A stretch of DNA of 64,000 bases from Pseudomonas costantinii (GCF_001870435.1 NZ_MDDR01000039.1:186001-250000), one strand, 5' to 3'; positions 15,675 to 24,764 are shown, counted from the stretch's first letter. The notes: a model not told the origin generated them from the letters alone. Numbers and translations are program-made.

Positions 15675-16892
15675 TCAATGCCCAACCACCGCTGCCCCAC
15701 CTGCAGAGCGCCGTACCGGTTTGAAACCATGGGCATACGCTGTCCACGCGATGGTCAGCGCTATCAGCAACAGCACCAGCATCGCCCACGGAAACGACGC
15801 GACACCCCACGTATCGAGCAACACCCCACCCACCACGCCACTGACGGCAATCGCGCTGTTCCACGCCACCACATTCAGCGACAACGCCACATCCGCGCCA
15901 TCGCCCGCCGCATCTGCCAGGGCGGTTTGCAACAACGTCGCGGCGCCGCCGAAGCTCAAGCCCCACACCGCCACGCCGAGGTAAATCACCTGTGGCATAT
16001 GTCCCAGAAACCCGAATACCACGCTCACCGTTGCAAATGTCGCCAGGCTCACCAGCACGGTCTTGCGCAATAGGGACTCAACTAATTTGGCCGTCAGCCA
16101 AATCCCCGCCAACGCGGCAATCCCAAACACCAGCAACACCACATCCACCCGATCACCCAACCCCGCCGCAGCCACAAACGGCGCGATATAGGTGTACAGA
16201 ATGTTGTGCGCCAACATCCAACTGATCACCACCGCCAGCACCGGCCGCACACCGGGCGTGGTCAACACCTTGCCCAGCGATTGGCGCTGGTGCGCAGCCT
16301 GTGGGGGATAGTCCGGGACTTTCACCAACACCCACACGATCAGCACCAAAGTGAGCACCGACATAAGGCCGAACGTAGTGCGCCACCCCACCAGCCCGCC
16401 AAGCCAGGTTCCAAGCGGTACACCCAGGGACAGCGCAATCGGTGCGCCGACCATCGCCAACGCCAACGCCCTGCCCTGTTGATGAGGCGCAACCATACGC
16501 CGGGCATAACCTGCCAACAGGCTCCAGGCCAAACCCGCCGCCACACCGGCAAAGAAGCGCGCCACCAGGGTCACGCCGTAGTGGGACGACAGCGCGGTGA
16601 TGGAATTGAACAGCAGGAAGCCGACGATGGTCAGCAACAACACATTGCGCCGGCGCCAGCCTCGGGTGGCAATGGTCATGGGGATCACCGCCAACACCGA
16701 ACCCAGTGCGTAGGCGGTGACCATCTGCCCAGCCATGGACGGGGAAATCGCCAAGCCGTCACTGATCAACGGCAACAGGCCGGCAGGCAGGGTTTCGGTG
16801 ACGATGCAGATAAAACCGGTCATTGCCAGGGCGAGCAACGCGCCGATGGGCAGGCGCTCGGACGACGCGGATAGGCTGAGTGAGGGGGTCAC
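15675..16892 (-). CDS. MFS transporter, drug or sugar-efflux (AraJ-like) type
   Basis: This 405-residue, 12-helix exporter has TGFICIVTETLPAGLLPLISDGLAIS at helix 1 and YALGSVLAVIPMTIATRGWRRRNVLL around the 2-3 loop, as in the DHA1/AraJ group. The GTG at 16890-16892 is chosen because AGGAG lies 7 bases upstream. Longer in-frame starts would run across the divergent promoter. It is divergent from a TetR gene across 119 bases, the usual repressor/exporter pair. Confidence 0.87.
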   Translation of the reverse strand: MTPSLSLSASSERLPIGALLALAMTGFICIVTETLPAGLLPLISDGLAISPSMAGQMVTAYALGSVLAVIPMTIATRGWRRRNVLLLTIVGFLLFNSITALSSHYGVTLVARFFAGVAAGLAWSLLAGYARRMVAPHQQGRALALAMVGAPIALSLGVPLGTWLGGLVGWRTTFGLMSVLTLVLIVWVLVKVPDYPPQAAHQRQSLGKVLTTPGVRPVLAVVISWMLAHNILYTYIAPFVAAAGLGDRVDVVLLVFGIAALAGIWLTAKLVESLLRKTVLVSLATFATVSVVFGFLGHMPQVIYLGVAVWGLSFGGAATLLQTALADAAGDGADVALSLNVVAWNSAIAVSGVVGGVLLDTWGVASFPWAMLVLLLIALTIAWTAYAHGFKPVRRSAGGAAVVGH

Positions 16893-16923
16893 GGGGAAGC
16901 TCCTAGGACGACTTAAAGACTGA

Positions 16924-16977
16924 TCGATACAAATGTTGCAGGCGCTCGCCATGCGTTGTCAACGACTTATGTATCGA
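16924..16977. promoter_or_regulatory. Divergent promoter region with a distant inverted repeat
   Basis: TCGATACA at 16924-16931 and TGTATCGA at 16970-16977 are perfect inverted 8-mers 38 bases apart, placed symmetrically between the exporter and the TetR gene. They could be half-sites of two TetR operators, one per promoter. The spacing is too wide for a single dimer. Confidence 0.4.
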
Positions 16978-17011
16978 CTAGTATTTATCTCGTTATCAGA
17001 GGACTTCCGAT

Positions 17012-17641
17012 ATGGCACAAATGGGCCGCCCACGTAATTTCGACCGCGAACACGCCGTAGAACAGGCCATGCACCTGTTCTGGCAGCACGGTTACGACGC
17101 CACTTCCCTCGCGCAACTCAAGGCAGGCCTGGGTGGCGGCATCTCCGCGCCGAGTTTTTACGCGGCGTTCGGGTCCAAAGAGGCGCTGTTCGATGAGTGC
17201 GTGCAACGCTATCTGGCGACCTACGCCCAGGTCACCGAATGCCTGTGGGACGAAAACCTGCTACCACGCCAGGCGATCGAAACTGCGTTGCGCCAGTCGG
17301 CGCGCATGCAGTGCGAAGACGGGCATCCCAGAGGCTGCATGGTGGCACTCGGCGTGATGAGCGCGCCGAGCCCGGAGAATGCGCGGGTGGCGGATGCGCT
17401 GACACAGTCGCGGGCGCGCACCCGCGCGGGGATTGTGGCGTGTGTTGAGCGTGCGGTCCGTGCCGGGCAGTTGCCGGACACGCTTAATGTGGCGGCGATG
17501 GCGACGGTGTTTGATAGTTTTTTGCAGGGGGTTTCGATTTTGGCGCGGGATAACACGCCCCATGAAATCATTGATGCAGCGATCAGCCACATCCTGCTGA
17601 CGTGGGATATGACCGCACGTCTTCAGAATGTCACTTCATGA
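17012..17641 (+). CDS. TetR family transcriptional regulator
   Basis: This 209-residue TetR protein has GRPRNFDREHAVEQAMHLFWQHGYDATSLAQLKAGLGGGISAPSFYAAFGSKEALF as its DNA-binding domain, of the branch with an inserted glycine-rich turn, and a C-terminal ligand domain (TetR_C with ARMQCEDGHPRGCMVALG). AGAGGAC precedes the ATG. It is divergent from an MFS exporter and probably represses it. A 12-base-pair hairpin follows the gene. Confidence 0.88.
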   Translation: MAQMGRPRNFDREHAVEQAMHLFWQHGYDATSLAQLKAGLGGGISAPSFYAAFGSKEALFDECVQRYLATYAQVTECLWDENLLPRQAIETALRQSARMQCEDGHPRGCMVALGVMSAPSPENARVADALTQSRARTRAGIVACVERAVRAGQLPDTLNVAAMATVFDSFLQGVSILARDNTPHEIIDAAISHILLTWDMTARLQNVTS

Positions 17642-17661
17642 CAGGTAATACCCGATAGCCA

Positions 17662-17696
17662 CCCAGGGCTGCCACGCTATCGCCGGCAGCCCTGGG
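17662..17696. terminator. Strong hairpin between convergent genes
   Basis: CCCAGGGCTGCC and GGCAGCCCTGGG form a perfect 12-base-pair stem with an 11-base loop in the 64-base gap between the TetR gene and the convergent MFS gene. No T run follows on either strand, so it may be a bidirectional but factor-aided terminator. Confidence 0.55.
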
Positions 17697-17705
17697 GCAG
17701 GCGGT

Positions 17706-19049
17706 TCAATCGCCCTGTGGCGGGAGTTTCGTGCCCGGCACCGGCTCCTCAATGGTCAGCAGCACCAGGAAGCTGGCGAACGAACCGATGGCCATGAACA
17801 GGAACACCTGGGACCAGCCATAGCTATCCAGCAACAAGCCCACCAGAAATGGCGCAGCCGCCCCGCCCAACTGCCCGCCCATATTCACGATGGAACTGGC
17901 AATCGGGAAGGTCTTCTTGGTCGCCAGGCCCATCGGGTAAACCATATAGGACGAGTAGCCGATGCTGATCAGCGTACCGGTCATGAACAGCAAGGCGGCA
18001 TACAGCGTTGGGTCATTCGGTGAGTTGATCAGCGCATACATGGTGCAGACCGTGGCCAGCGCCGAGAGCATCATCCCCGGCTTGCGGCGCTTGCCCAGCA
18101 CACGGTCGGAAAGAATACCGCCGAGCAGGTTGCCGCAAATCGCCCCGACCCACGGCGCCGCCGAAACAAAGCCCATGTGCATGATCGAGAACTGCTTGAC
18201 CGTCATCAGGTACGTCGGAATCCATGACAACAGCACCATGGTGATACCCACCTGGAAACTGTAGCTAAGCGCACAGCCGACCACGTTCCAAGAGCGAAAC
18301 AGCCCTCGGCTGGTGGCAATGGGCTCTACCGACCTGACCCGGATAAAGGCGTCCAGGCGTTGAAAGTGCCGTTGGGCGCCTTCGGTTTTCTGGGTAATAA
18401 CGTTGTTGGTTTCACTGGTGATATGCGCCAGTTCGCCCGCATTCACAAAGCGGCTTTGCGCCGGCTGGTTCGCCACCAGGAAGTACCAGGCGATGGACAG
18501 CACAATGCCCGGCACCGCGAAGATGTAGAAGATCTCGCGCCAGCCCCACATCGCCACAATGGCCACACACAACGGCGGCACGATCACCGGGCCGAACTTC
18601 ACCGCGGCAAGGAAAATACCGGTGGCTGTGCCCTTCTCTTTGGCCGGGAACCAGTGGTTGATCGTCGCCGCGATACCAATCGGCAAAGGGCCTTCGGCGA
18701 TGCCCAGGGCAAAGCGATAAATCTTCAGTGCCAGCACCGAATTGACCGTACCCATCAAGGCGGTGAACAGCGACGTGGCAATCATTGAAAACGAGAAGAT
18801 CTTGCGTACCCCGAAACGACTGGAGGCGAAGCCGGAGGGGATCTGAGCCAGCGCATAGGCCAGCAGGAACACACTGAGCAACGCGCCCGCCTCGGCGTTG
18901 GTCATCGGGTATTCCTCGCGAATAAATGGCAAGGCTACGCCGAGGTTCGCGCGGTCGGCTGAGGCCACGGTGTACACAAGGAAAAACAGCCCTGCGACGA
19001 TCCAGCGAAAACGCGACGGTTTTTCAGCGGTGGAGTCCAGATTACTCAT
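17706..19049 (-). CDS. MFS transporter, anion:cation symporter (ACS) family
   Basis: This 447-residue, 12-helix importer has the ACS pattern: RWIVAGLFFLVYTVASADRANLGVALPFIREEYPMTNAEAGALLSVF with the conserved DR and N in helix 1, then GIAEGPLPIGIAATINHWFPAKEKGTATG. ACS members carry hexuronates, galactarate, tartrate and similar acids. The ATG at 19047-19049 has AGG upstream. The GntR regulator lies upstream on the same strand, and a dehydrogenase/aldolase pair lies beyond it on the other strand. Together they suggest one sugar-acid or aromatic-acid catabolic unit. Confidence 0.88.
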   Translation of the reverse strand: MSNLDSTAEKPSRFRWIVAGLFFLVYTVASADRANLGVALPFIREEYPMTNAEAGALLSVFLLAYALAQIPSGFASSRFGVRKIFSFSMIATSLFTALMGTVNSVLALKIYRFALGIAEGPLPIGIAATINHWFPAKEKGTATGIFLAAVKFGPVIVPPLCVAIVAMWGWREIFYIFAVPGIVLSIAWYFLVANQPAQSRFVNAGELAHITSETNNVITQKTEGAQRHFQRLDAFIRVRSVEPIATSRGLFRSWNVVGCALSYSFQVGITMVLLSWIPTYLMTVKQFSIMHMGFVSAAPWVGAICGNLLGGILSDRVLGKRRKPGMMLSALATVCTMYALINSPNDPTLYAALLFMTGTLISIGYSSYMVYPMGLATKKTFPIASSIVNMGGQLGGAAAPFLVGLLLDSYGWSQVFLFMAIGSFASFLVLLTIEEPVPGTKLPPQGD

Positions 19050-19234
19050 GCGCAATACCTGATTTTATTATTGGAATATGCCGTGTGTGCCGAATCCCGG
19101 GTGCACGCTCCCGCTGAGGCTTGGATGGAAGCCTCACATCAGGTGTTTTCAGGTGCTTGTAAATCTCAGGCAGGAGTCATTGCCCGGTATCGTGGCGCCG
19201 ACTCTAACGCATATTGTTTTAACTTTGTATTTAT

Positions 19235-19888
19235 TTATCGACGAACGGGTGACTCGCCACGCCGCGCCATAAAGCGCAAATAGGCCATGCGAATATGGGT
19301 TTGCATGGCACGCTTAGCCAGCTCGCCGTCGTTTTGCTCGATGGCGTAGGTGATGTCCAGGTGCTGCTGCAGGCTGCGCTCAAGGTCCGCCGGACGGTAG
19401 AGAAAAAATGAGCGGGTGATGACCGGCATATCGATCAACGTCGCAAGCATCGACTTGAGCCGTTGCGAGCGGGCGATCTCCAACACCTGACTATGAAACG
19501 CACGGTTAGCCTCTTGTACCCGCAGCGTCACGTCCGGGCCTTTACTGGCGATGGCGGCGGCCATCTGTTCGTTGATGCGCTGCAGTTCGACCACGTCTTG
19601 CGCAGTGGCGCGCTGGGCGGCGAGCATTGCGGCGTGGGGCTCGAGCAGCTCGCGAAAGCTGAACATCTCCTCAAGATCCCATTGGGTCCAACCGGCGACA
19701 AACACCCCACGGTTGGCCTCGATCACCGCCAGCCCATCATCCACCAGCTTCTTCAGCGATGCGCGCACCGGCGTGCGGCTCAGGCCGAACTCCTTGCCCA
19801 GCGGCTCTTCCTTGAGCTGCGTACCGGGTTCGTACTGCCCGGCAATGATGCGGTTTCTCAGGGTTTCGTAGATGAGATCGCTGGCCAT
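19235..19888 (-). CDS. GntR family regulator, FadR/FCD subfamily
   Basis: This 217-residue protein has a winged helix (LIYETLRNRIIAGQYEPGTQLKEEPLGKEFGLSRTPVRASLKKLVDDGLAVIEANRGVFVAG) and an all-helical FCD effector domain with metal-type histidines (EANRAFHSQVL and later QQHLDI, QTHIRMA). FCD regulators sense carboxylic or sugar acids. It is divergent from the DUF1932 dehydrogenase, with a TTTGTACAAA palindrome between them. It probably controls both that operon and the ACS transporter 185 bases downstream of it. Confidence 0.88.
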   Translation of the reverse strand: MASDLIYETLRNRIIAGQYEPGTQLKEEPLGKEFGLSRTPVRASLKKLVDDGLAVIEANRGVFVAGWTQWDLEEMFSFRELLEPHAAMLAAQRATAQDVVELQRINEQMAAAIASKGPDVTLRVQEANRAFHSQVLEIARSQRLKSMLATLIDMPVITRSFFLYRPADLERSLQQHLDITYAIEQNDGELAKRAMQTHIRMAYLRFMARRGESPVRR

Positions 19889-19989
19889 GTTTCCCTTCTG
19901 TCTCGATGTTTATCAGGGCTCTACCCTGGGTCGCCTGCGCCGGATTCTGAGGCTTGTCGCCAGCCAATGACAGGGGACCATCAATCGAC

Positions 19990-19999
19990 TTTGTACAAA
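19990..19999. promoter_or_regulatory. Candidate GntR operator
   Basis: TTTGTACAAA is a perfect palindrome matching the TTGT-N2-ACAA core recognised by many FCD-type GntR regulators. It lies 101 bases upstream of the GntR gene and 61 upstream of the dehydrogenase start. Confidence 0.55.
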
Positions 20000-20060
20000 A
20001 ATCGTTTGCAATCGCCTAAATTGTATTTTAATTGTATTGCCACCTGAATCCGGAGGCGAC

Positions 20061-20930
20061 ATGAAAATAACAATCATAGGGCTCGGCGAAGTGGGCCGAT
20101 GCTATGCCCAAGCCCTGGCGTCTAACACCACCGTGGAGCTGCACTTCTGTGAACAACGCACCGCCCCAGCCGCGCAAAGACTGGCAGATGAATTGGGCGT
20201 GGTGATCCACCCGTGTGTTGGCGATTGGCTGGCCGAATCCGACTGCGTGCTGTCCTGCGTGGTAGGCACCCAATCCTTGGAGGTCACCCGCGACGCCCTG
20301 GCCTACCTCAAGCCCGGCACACTGTTCGCCGACCTCACGACCGCCGCCCCTGAACACAAACGCATCGCCGGTCGCGAAGCGGCTGAACAGCACATCAATT
20401 ACGTGGACGTCGCGATCATGGGCGCCATTGCCTACCTGCGGGAAAAGACCCCGTTGCTGTGCTCCGGCGCCAAGGCCGATGCCTTTGTCGAACTGTTGCT
20501 CGCGGCGGGAGCCAATGCCCGCGCCCTGCCCGCCAGCCAACCGGGCGATGCAATGACGCTGAAGATCCTGCGCAGCGTGTTCACCAAAGGCATGGAAGCA
20601 CTGGCCGTGGAAGTACTCCTGGCCGCCGAACGCCAGCAACTGCGTCCGGCACTGTACGACGTGCTGGCCGATATCGACCAGGCACCCTTGCCTACCTTTC
20701 TGGAAATGCTCGTGTCCACCCACGTGGTGCACGCCACACGCCGCTTGCACGAGGTCGAAGAAGCCGAGCGACAACTGGCGTTGCTGGGCATTGCCAGCAG
20801 TGTGTTGGGCGGCGTTCGCCAACGCTTCAGCCAAAGCAGCGAAGGCTTGGCCGCCGAACCGCTCACCGAAGAAAAACCAAGCCTGGCCCAGGCGCTGGAC
20901 TGGCTGGGGCGACATACCCCCGCCGCTTGA
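20061..20930 (+). CDS. NAD(P)-dependent oxidoreductase, 6-phosphogluconate dehydrogenase-like with DUF1932 domain
   Basis: This 289-residue protein starts MKITIIGLGEVGRCYAQAL, a Rossmann GxGxxG site. It continues through DLTTAAPEHKR and VDVAIMGAIAYLREKTPLLCSG to a helical C-terminal DUF1932-like domain containing KILRSVFTKGMEAL. It resembles beta-hydroxyacid dehydrogenases but its substrate is not established. I start at the ATG at 20061, preceded by GGAGGCGAC. An in-frame start 24 bases earlier would lie before the ribosome site. It is followed 29 bases later by an RraA-fold aldolase. Confidence 0.82.
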   Translation: MKITIIGLGEVGRCYAQALASNTTVELHFCEQRTAPAAQRLADELGVVIHPCVGDWLAESDCVLSCVVGTQSLEVTRDALAYLKPGTLFADLTTAAPEHKRIAGREAAEQHINYVDVAIMGAIAYLREKTPLLCSGAKADAFVELLLAAGANARALPASQPGDAMTLKILRSVFTKGMEALAVEVLLAAERQQLRPALYDVLADIDQAPLPTFLEMLVSTHVVHATRRLHEVEEAERQLALLGIASSVLGGVRQRFSQSSEGLAAEPLTEEKPSLAQALDWLGRHTPAA

Positions 20931-20959
20931 AACCCAACCTACAAAAACGGAAACCCGCC

Positions 20960-21601
20960 ATGCCAATCACCCAAGACCAACTCGACACTCTCAAACAACT
21001 GGGCACCGCCACCATCCACGAAGCCCAAGGCCAGAAAGGCGCGCTGGACAGCGGCCTGCGCCCAGTCGACCCAAGCCTGCGCCTGGCCGGCCCTGCCCTG
21101 ACGGTGGATTGCCGTCCCGACGACAACCTGGCGATTCACTACGCCCTGACCAAAGCCAAGCCCGGCGACGTGCTGGTGGTGGACGCCAAGGGCTTTATGG
21201 AAGCCGGCCCGTGGGGCGACCTGCTGACCTTGGCTTCGCAAAAACTCGGCATTGTCGGCCTGGTCATGAACGGCGCCGTGCGCGATGCAAATGCGATCAT
21301 CGAAATGGGCTTCCCAACGTTCTCGCGTGGCCTGAGCATCAAGGGCACCAATAAGTGCCAGCCGGGCAAAGTGAACGTACCAATCGTGATTGGCGGCGTC
21401 AGTATCAAACCGGGAGACATCATCGTCGGTGACCGCGATGGCCTGGTGGTGGTAGAGCAGGATCAGGTTGAGGAAGTCATTCGCTTGAGCCGTAGCCGGG
21501 AAGACAAGGAGGACGGCATTCGCGCAGGCCTCGAGGCCGGGAAAAGCACGGTTGACCTGCTGGGGTTGGCGCCGACGCTAGAGAAATTCGGCATGCGCTA
21601 A
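20960..21601 (+). CDS. RraA family protein, probable HMG/CHA-type class II aldolase
   Basis: This 213-residue protein has the RraA / 4-hydroxy-4-methyl-2-oxoglutarate aldolase fold: TATIHEAQGQKGALDSGLRPV, PGDVLVVDAKGFMEAGPWGDLLTLAS, then VMNGAVRDANAIIEMGFPTFSRG with the R-D pair used to bind substrate and metal, and GDRDGLVVV near the end. In this family the members that cleave 4-carboxy-4-hydroxy-2-oxoadipate act in gallate and protocatechuate breakdown. The dehydrogenase and ACS importer nearby suggest a hydroxy-acid pathway, but its substrate is not proven. Confidence 0.83.
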   Translation: MPITQDQLDTLKQLGTATIHEAQGQKGALDSGLRPVDPSLRLAGPALTVDCRPDDNLAIHYALTKAKPGDVLVVDAKGFMEAGPWGDLLTLASQKLGIVGLVMNGAVRDANAIIEMGFPTFSRGLSIKGTNKCQPGKVNVPIVIGGVSIKPGDIIVGDRDGLVVVEQDQVEEVIRLSRSREDKEDGIRAGLEAGKSTVDLLGLAPTLEKFGMR

Positions 21602-21635
21602 AACAACACACTCGAAAAATCACAGCAGCCCCTAT

Positions 21636-22691
21636 TTAACGCCCTTTCGCAGTAGCACTGAACGCGTGAATCTTGTCGACGATCTGCCGTGAAGCCGTCC
21701 TGATCGCCGTTGTGGTGTTACCCGCGATATGCGGCGTCAGTTGCGCGCTGGGGATGCCGGTCAATGGCGAATCGAAGCGGTCTTTTTCCTGGGCAAAGGT
21801 ATCAATGGCAACCGCTTTTATGTGCCTGGGAAACTCAGTCATAAAGGTTGCCAACTGGTGTTCGTCGACGATGCCACCGCGAGCGCTATTGATCAGTATC
21901 GAACCTTGGCGCATCTGCCTGAACTCATTGCTGCCGAACAGGCCTCGGGTAAGCGGCGTCAGCGGCACATGGATCGAAACGATGTCGGCCTCTCCCAGCA
22001 ACTGCTCGAGGGTGGGTCTTCGCTCAAGTTCAAGGCTACCTGCGACCTGCTCCGTGAAGCGCTCTGAGCCGGTGGCGATGACCTTGATACCTAGCGCTCG
22101 GGCCTTACGGGCCACCTGTTGCGCAATGCTGCCAGTGCCCACCAACCCAAGTGTGAGTTCGCAGAGTTCACGGGCTGGCGCCACGCTGCCTTTGGACCAA
22201 TGGCCGTTGTGCGTTTGTGCGTTGTAGTGATCCAGATCCCTGGAGAGAAACAATGCCTGGGCCACGACGTATTCGGCGACCGCGGCCGCGTTGGACCCCG
22301 GAGTATTCAGTATCGTCACGCCACACTGCTCACACGCTTGCCGGTCGATATGGTTAACCCCGGCGCCAGCCTGGGCGATGGCGCTAAGCGGCGTTGCCAG
22401 CGCGGATGAGGCTGCGGCGCGAATCAGCCCACTCCCAAGTGGGATGTTCAAGCGCGTCTTGAACACGCTGTAACCCCCTGCCCGAGTCACTGCGGCGATA
22501 AAGTCTGGCTCGTCATGGCAGTTGATCTCGGCATATTGAATGCGCTCGCCGTAGTGTTTTTTGATGCGGTCTTTATCGGCGAAGCAGTAGAGATTCAAGG
22601 TGACGGCCAAGCCCAGCTCAAGGAAGCGGTCGACTTCCTCGAACAACAACGGCGGGCCGGGCGCGTCCAGTATCAGGGTGGTAAATGCCAT
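21636..22691 (-). CDS. D-isomer-specific 2-hydroxyacid dehydrogenase
   Basis: This 351-residue NAD-dependent dehydrogenase has the R-E-H catalytic triad: R in INSARGGIVDE, E in AIDTFAQEKDRF and H in LTPHIAGNT. The NAD site is GLVGTGSIAQQVARKARALG. It interconverts a 2-hydroxy acid and its 2-oxo acid, and the family includes phosphoglycerate, glyoxylate and D-lactate dehydrogenases. About 90 residues with a lipid-like LILDAPGPPLLFEEVD start precede the core. It converges on the RraA gene with a 34-base gap and may serve the same pathway. Confidence 0.87.
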   Translation of the reverse strand: MAFTTLILDAPGPPLLFEEVDRFLELGLAVTLNLYCFADKDRIKKHYGERIQYAEINCHDEPDFIAAVTRAGGYSVFKTRLNIPLGSGLIRAAASSALATPLSAIAQAGAGVNHIDRQACEQCGVTILNTPGSNAAAVAEYVVAQALFLSRDLDHYNAQTHNGHWSKGSVAPARELCELTLGLVGTGSIAQQVARKARALGIKVIATGSERFTEQVAGSLELERRPTLEQLLGEADIVSIHVPLTPLTRGLFGSNEFRQMRQGSILINSARGGIVDEHQLATFMTEFPRHIKAVAIDTFAQEKDRFDSPLTGIPSAQLTPHIAGNTTTAIRTASRQIVDKIHAFSATAKGR

Positions 22692-22739
22692 GCACTTGAT
22701 CCTCTTGAAGGGAAGCCAAACCTACTATTTTTTGCCCTA

Positions 22740-23045
22740 TTACTTACTCAGCGCATTGCCCAAACGCAGCATGGCCGCTTCAATTTCATAGGCGGTCAAG
22801 GACGAATAGCCCAGTAACCATCCTTGTTTCTTCTCCTCGCCGGCGTACGCCGTTCTCAACGGCCGTTTACCGCGCGGCAAACCGGTCGCCAAACCCGCCA
22901 CCCGCAAAGGAGCCGCCAACTGATGCCCCCTATAAAGAGAAATAGCGGCGTGCACCGCATCCAAGAATGAGGCAATTCGCAGGAGACTCAACCTCGAACA
23001 CACCTTTAAGGTGAGTGGATAGACGACATTTTCCATCGTTATCAA
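22740..23045 (-). pseudogene. Remnant of a MocR-type regulator / aminotransferase C-terminus
   Basis: The frame's last 45 residues (LRTAYAGEEKKQGWLLGYSS then LTAYEIEAAMLRLGNAL) match the closing strand and helix of MocR/PdxR-type PLP regulators, which end with a QGLLLGY-like motif. The first 50 residues do not fit that family, and no GntR or PLP domain lies upstream. This looks like the surviving tail of a decayed gene, 48 bases upstream of the hydroxyacid dehydrogenase. The frame might still be translated, but nothing suggests function. Confidence 0.5.
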
Positions 23046-23246
23046 GTGTGATTTTAATCTCTGTTGGACGTTTCTTGGCGTTGACGTTCGCCGGACCCCG
23101 TCAGAGGCGAGTGCGCTACATTCTGTTGCTGCACCCCTGCTGGACTACTTGTATCCTTATGCATGCATCAGGACATGCGCCTGCTGTTATCGGCCCTGTT
23201 CAATAACAGCCAGAACGGGAAACCGGACTTTCCATAAGGTACTGAT
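23046..23246. other. Spacer before the diguanylate cyclase
   Basis: These 200 bases hold no supportable gene. The base composition is less G+C-rich than the neighbouring operons. The stretch should contain the promoter of the cyclase, and an AAGG ribosome site sits at its end. Confidence 0.4.
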
Positions 23247-24764
23247 GTGAAGCGTGACACCCATCTCGTTGTGCTCTTGCTGTTGATTGTCGGCTGCTCC
23301 CTGGCATCACTGGCCATTTGGAAGGTGGTGGGTTCTCGAGAACGAGTGCTGAAGGAGGTCGATGTTCACGGGTTGAACCTTACCCAGGCCCTCGCGACCT
23401 ATTCCGAAGGCATTGTCAGACAAAGTTCACTACTCTTGCTCGGGCTTGTCGAGCGCCTGGAAACCGAAGGCAGTGGACCAGTGCAGATCCAGCGGCTAAG
23501 TGCGCTGGTCAACCGACAGCGCCCCCTGATGCCCCAACTGAGCGGTATCACCATCTACAACAATCAGGGGCACTGGCTGATGTCTTCCAACCGGCCGATT
23601 CCGGCCGCAGCCAGCGCTAATGACCGTGCCTATTTTATTCATCATCGCGACACCCCTGGCCCTGAGCCCTTTATCGGGCCACCCGTTCGTAGCCTGTCTA
23701 ACCAAGAATGGGTGATCACCATCAGTCGGCGTTTCAATGATGATCAGGGAGCGTTTGCCGGGGTGGTGGTGGTGACTCTGGGGATAGAAAACTTCCTGCG
23801 GCTATTTGGAAAGCTCGACTTGGGGCAGGAGGGGGTCATTGGGTTGTCTCACACCGATGGTACGCTCCTGGCACGCTATCCCTTCCGTGAGCAGGACATG
23901 GGACGCAATTTTTTGAAGTCGCCGATCTACGCAAAATATCTTGTGGAACAATCTGTTGGTACCGCTTCGTTTACCTCCAGCCTAGACGGGGTCGAGCGGC
24001 TTTATGCCTTCCGCAAGAGTGAAACGCTGCCGCTGATAACTACCGTCGCGCTTGGCAAACACGAAGCGCTCGCTGCGTGGCGAATGGAAGCCGTGCTGTC
24101 AGCAGTGGTGGTGACTGGCCTACTGGGACTCACTGGCCTCATTGGTTGGTTTTTGATCCTGGATATCCGTCGGCGGACTACGGTGGAGGTGGAACTGAGG
24201 GGCACTCAGCAGCAATTGCTTTCATCGAATCGGCAACTGGAGTTGTTGGCGATGAAGGACGCGCTGACCGGTTTGGCGAATCGACGCTGCTTCGATGAGA
24301 CCTTAACTATTGAAGCGCGGCGAGCTCAACGAGATGGGACATCGTTGGCATTGCTGATGATTGATATCGACTATTTCAAGTTATTCAACGATTCCGTTGG
24401 GCACGTTGCCGGCGACGCCTGCCTGCAGACAGTCGGTAAAATCCTGAGCGAGTGCGTACGGCGGCCGTCGGATCTGGTAGCACGTTATGGCGGAGAAGAG
24501 ATGGGGGTCATCATGCCCAATACCGATGATGATGGTGCGGCGGTAGTGGCGCAACTTATGTTAGACCGGCTGAAAGAAGAGAACATCCCCCACCAAACCA
24601 GCCCATTGGGACGAGTGAGCGTGAGTATCGGGATATCCACCGCTACTGGTTCGGAATTGGATCAGTTGCAAGAGCTAGTCAAGGCGGCAGATCAGGCACT
24701 GTATAACGCTAAGACAGCTGGACGGAACTGTGCCGTGAATCATGCACGGCTACTGACTGCCTAA
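23247..24764 (+). CDS. Membrane diguanylate cyclase with extracytoplasmic sensor (dCache-like) domain
   Basis: This 505-residue inner-membrane enzyme starts at a GTG with AAGG 7 bases upstream. Helix 1 spans about residues 7-27. The periplasmic domain (about 30-275) contains the dCache-type motif LSGITIYNNQGHWLMSSNR...NDRAYFIHHRD, and helix 2 spans about 277-303. The GGDEF domain makes c-di-GMP from two GTP. Its active-site loop is GGEEM, a tolerated variant, and RPSD five residues before it is an intact inhibitory I-site. It lies in a stretch with remnant genes beside tRNA-Asn, so it may have been acquired. Confidence 0.88.
   Translation: MKRDTHLVVLLLLIVGCSLASLAIWKVVGSRERVLKEVDVHGLNLTQALATYSEGIVRQSSLLLLGLVERLETEGSGPVQIQRLSALVNRQRPLMPQLSGITIYNNQGHWLMSSNRPIPAAASANDRAYFIHHRDTPGPEPFIGPPVRSLSNQEWVITISRRFNDDQGAFAGVVVVTLGIENFLRLFGKLDLGQEGVIGLSHTDGTLLARYPFREQDMGRNFLKSPIYAKYLVEQSVGTASFTSSLDGVERLYAFRKSETLPLITTVALGKHEALAAWRMEAVLSAVVVTGLLGLTGLIGWFLILDIRRRTTVEVELRGTQQQLLSSNRQLELLAMKDALTGLANRRCFDETLTIEARRAQRDGTSLALLMIDIDYFKLFNDSVGHVAGDACLQTVGKILSECVRRPSDLVARYGGEEMGVIMPNTDDDGAAVVAQLMLDRLKEENIPHQTSPLGRVSVSIGISTATGSELDQLQELVKAADQALYNAKTAGRNCAVNHARLLTA

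Noticed and set aside
20459..20959. N-terminal extension of the RraA-fold gene running through the dehydrogenase
   Set aside because: The extension is out of frame with a clear dehydrogenase and adds an arginine-rich segment with no similarity. The ATG at 20960 fits the family.
23247..24764. GGEEM loop as a sign of an inactive cyclase
   Set aside because: The fifth position of the loop tolerates substitutions and the rest of the active site and I-site are intact.
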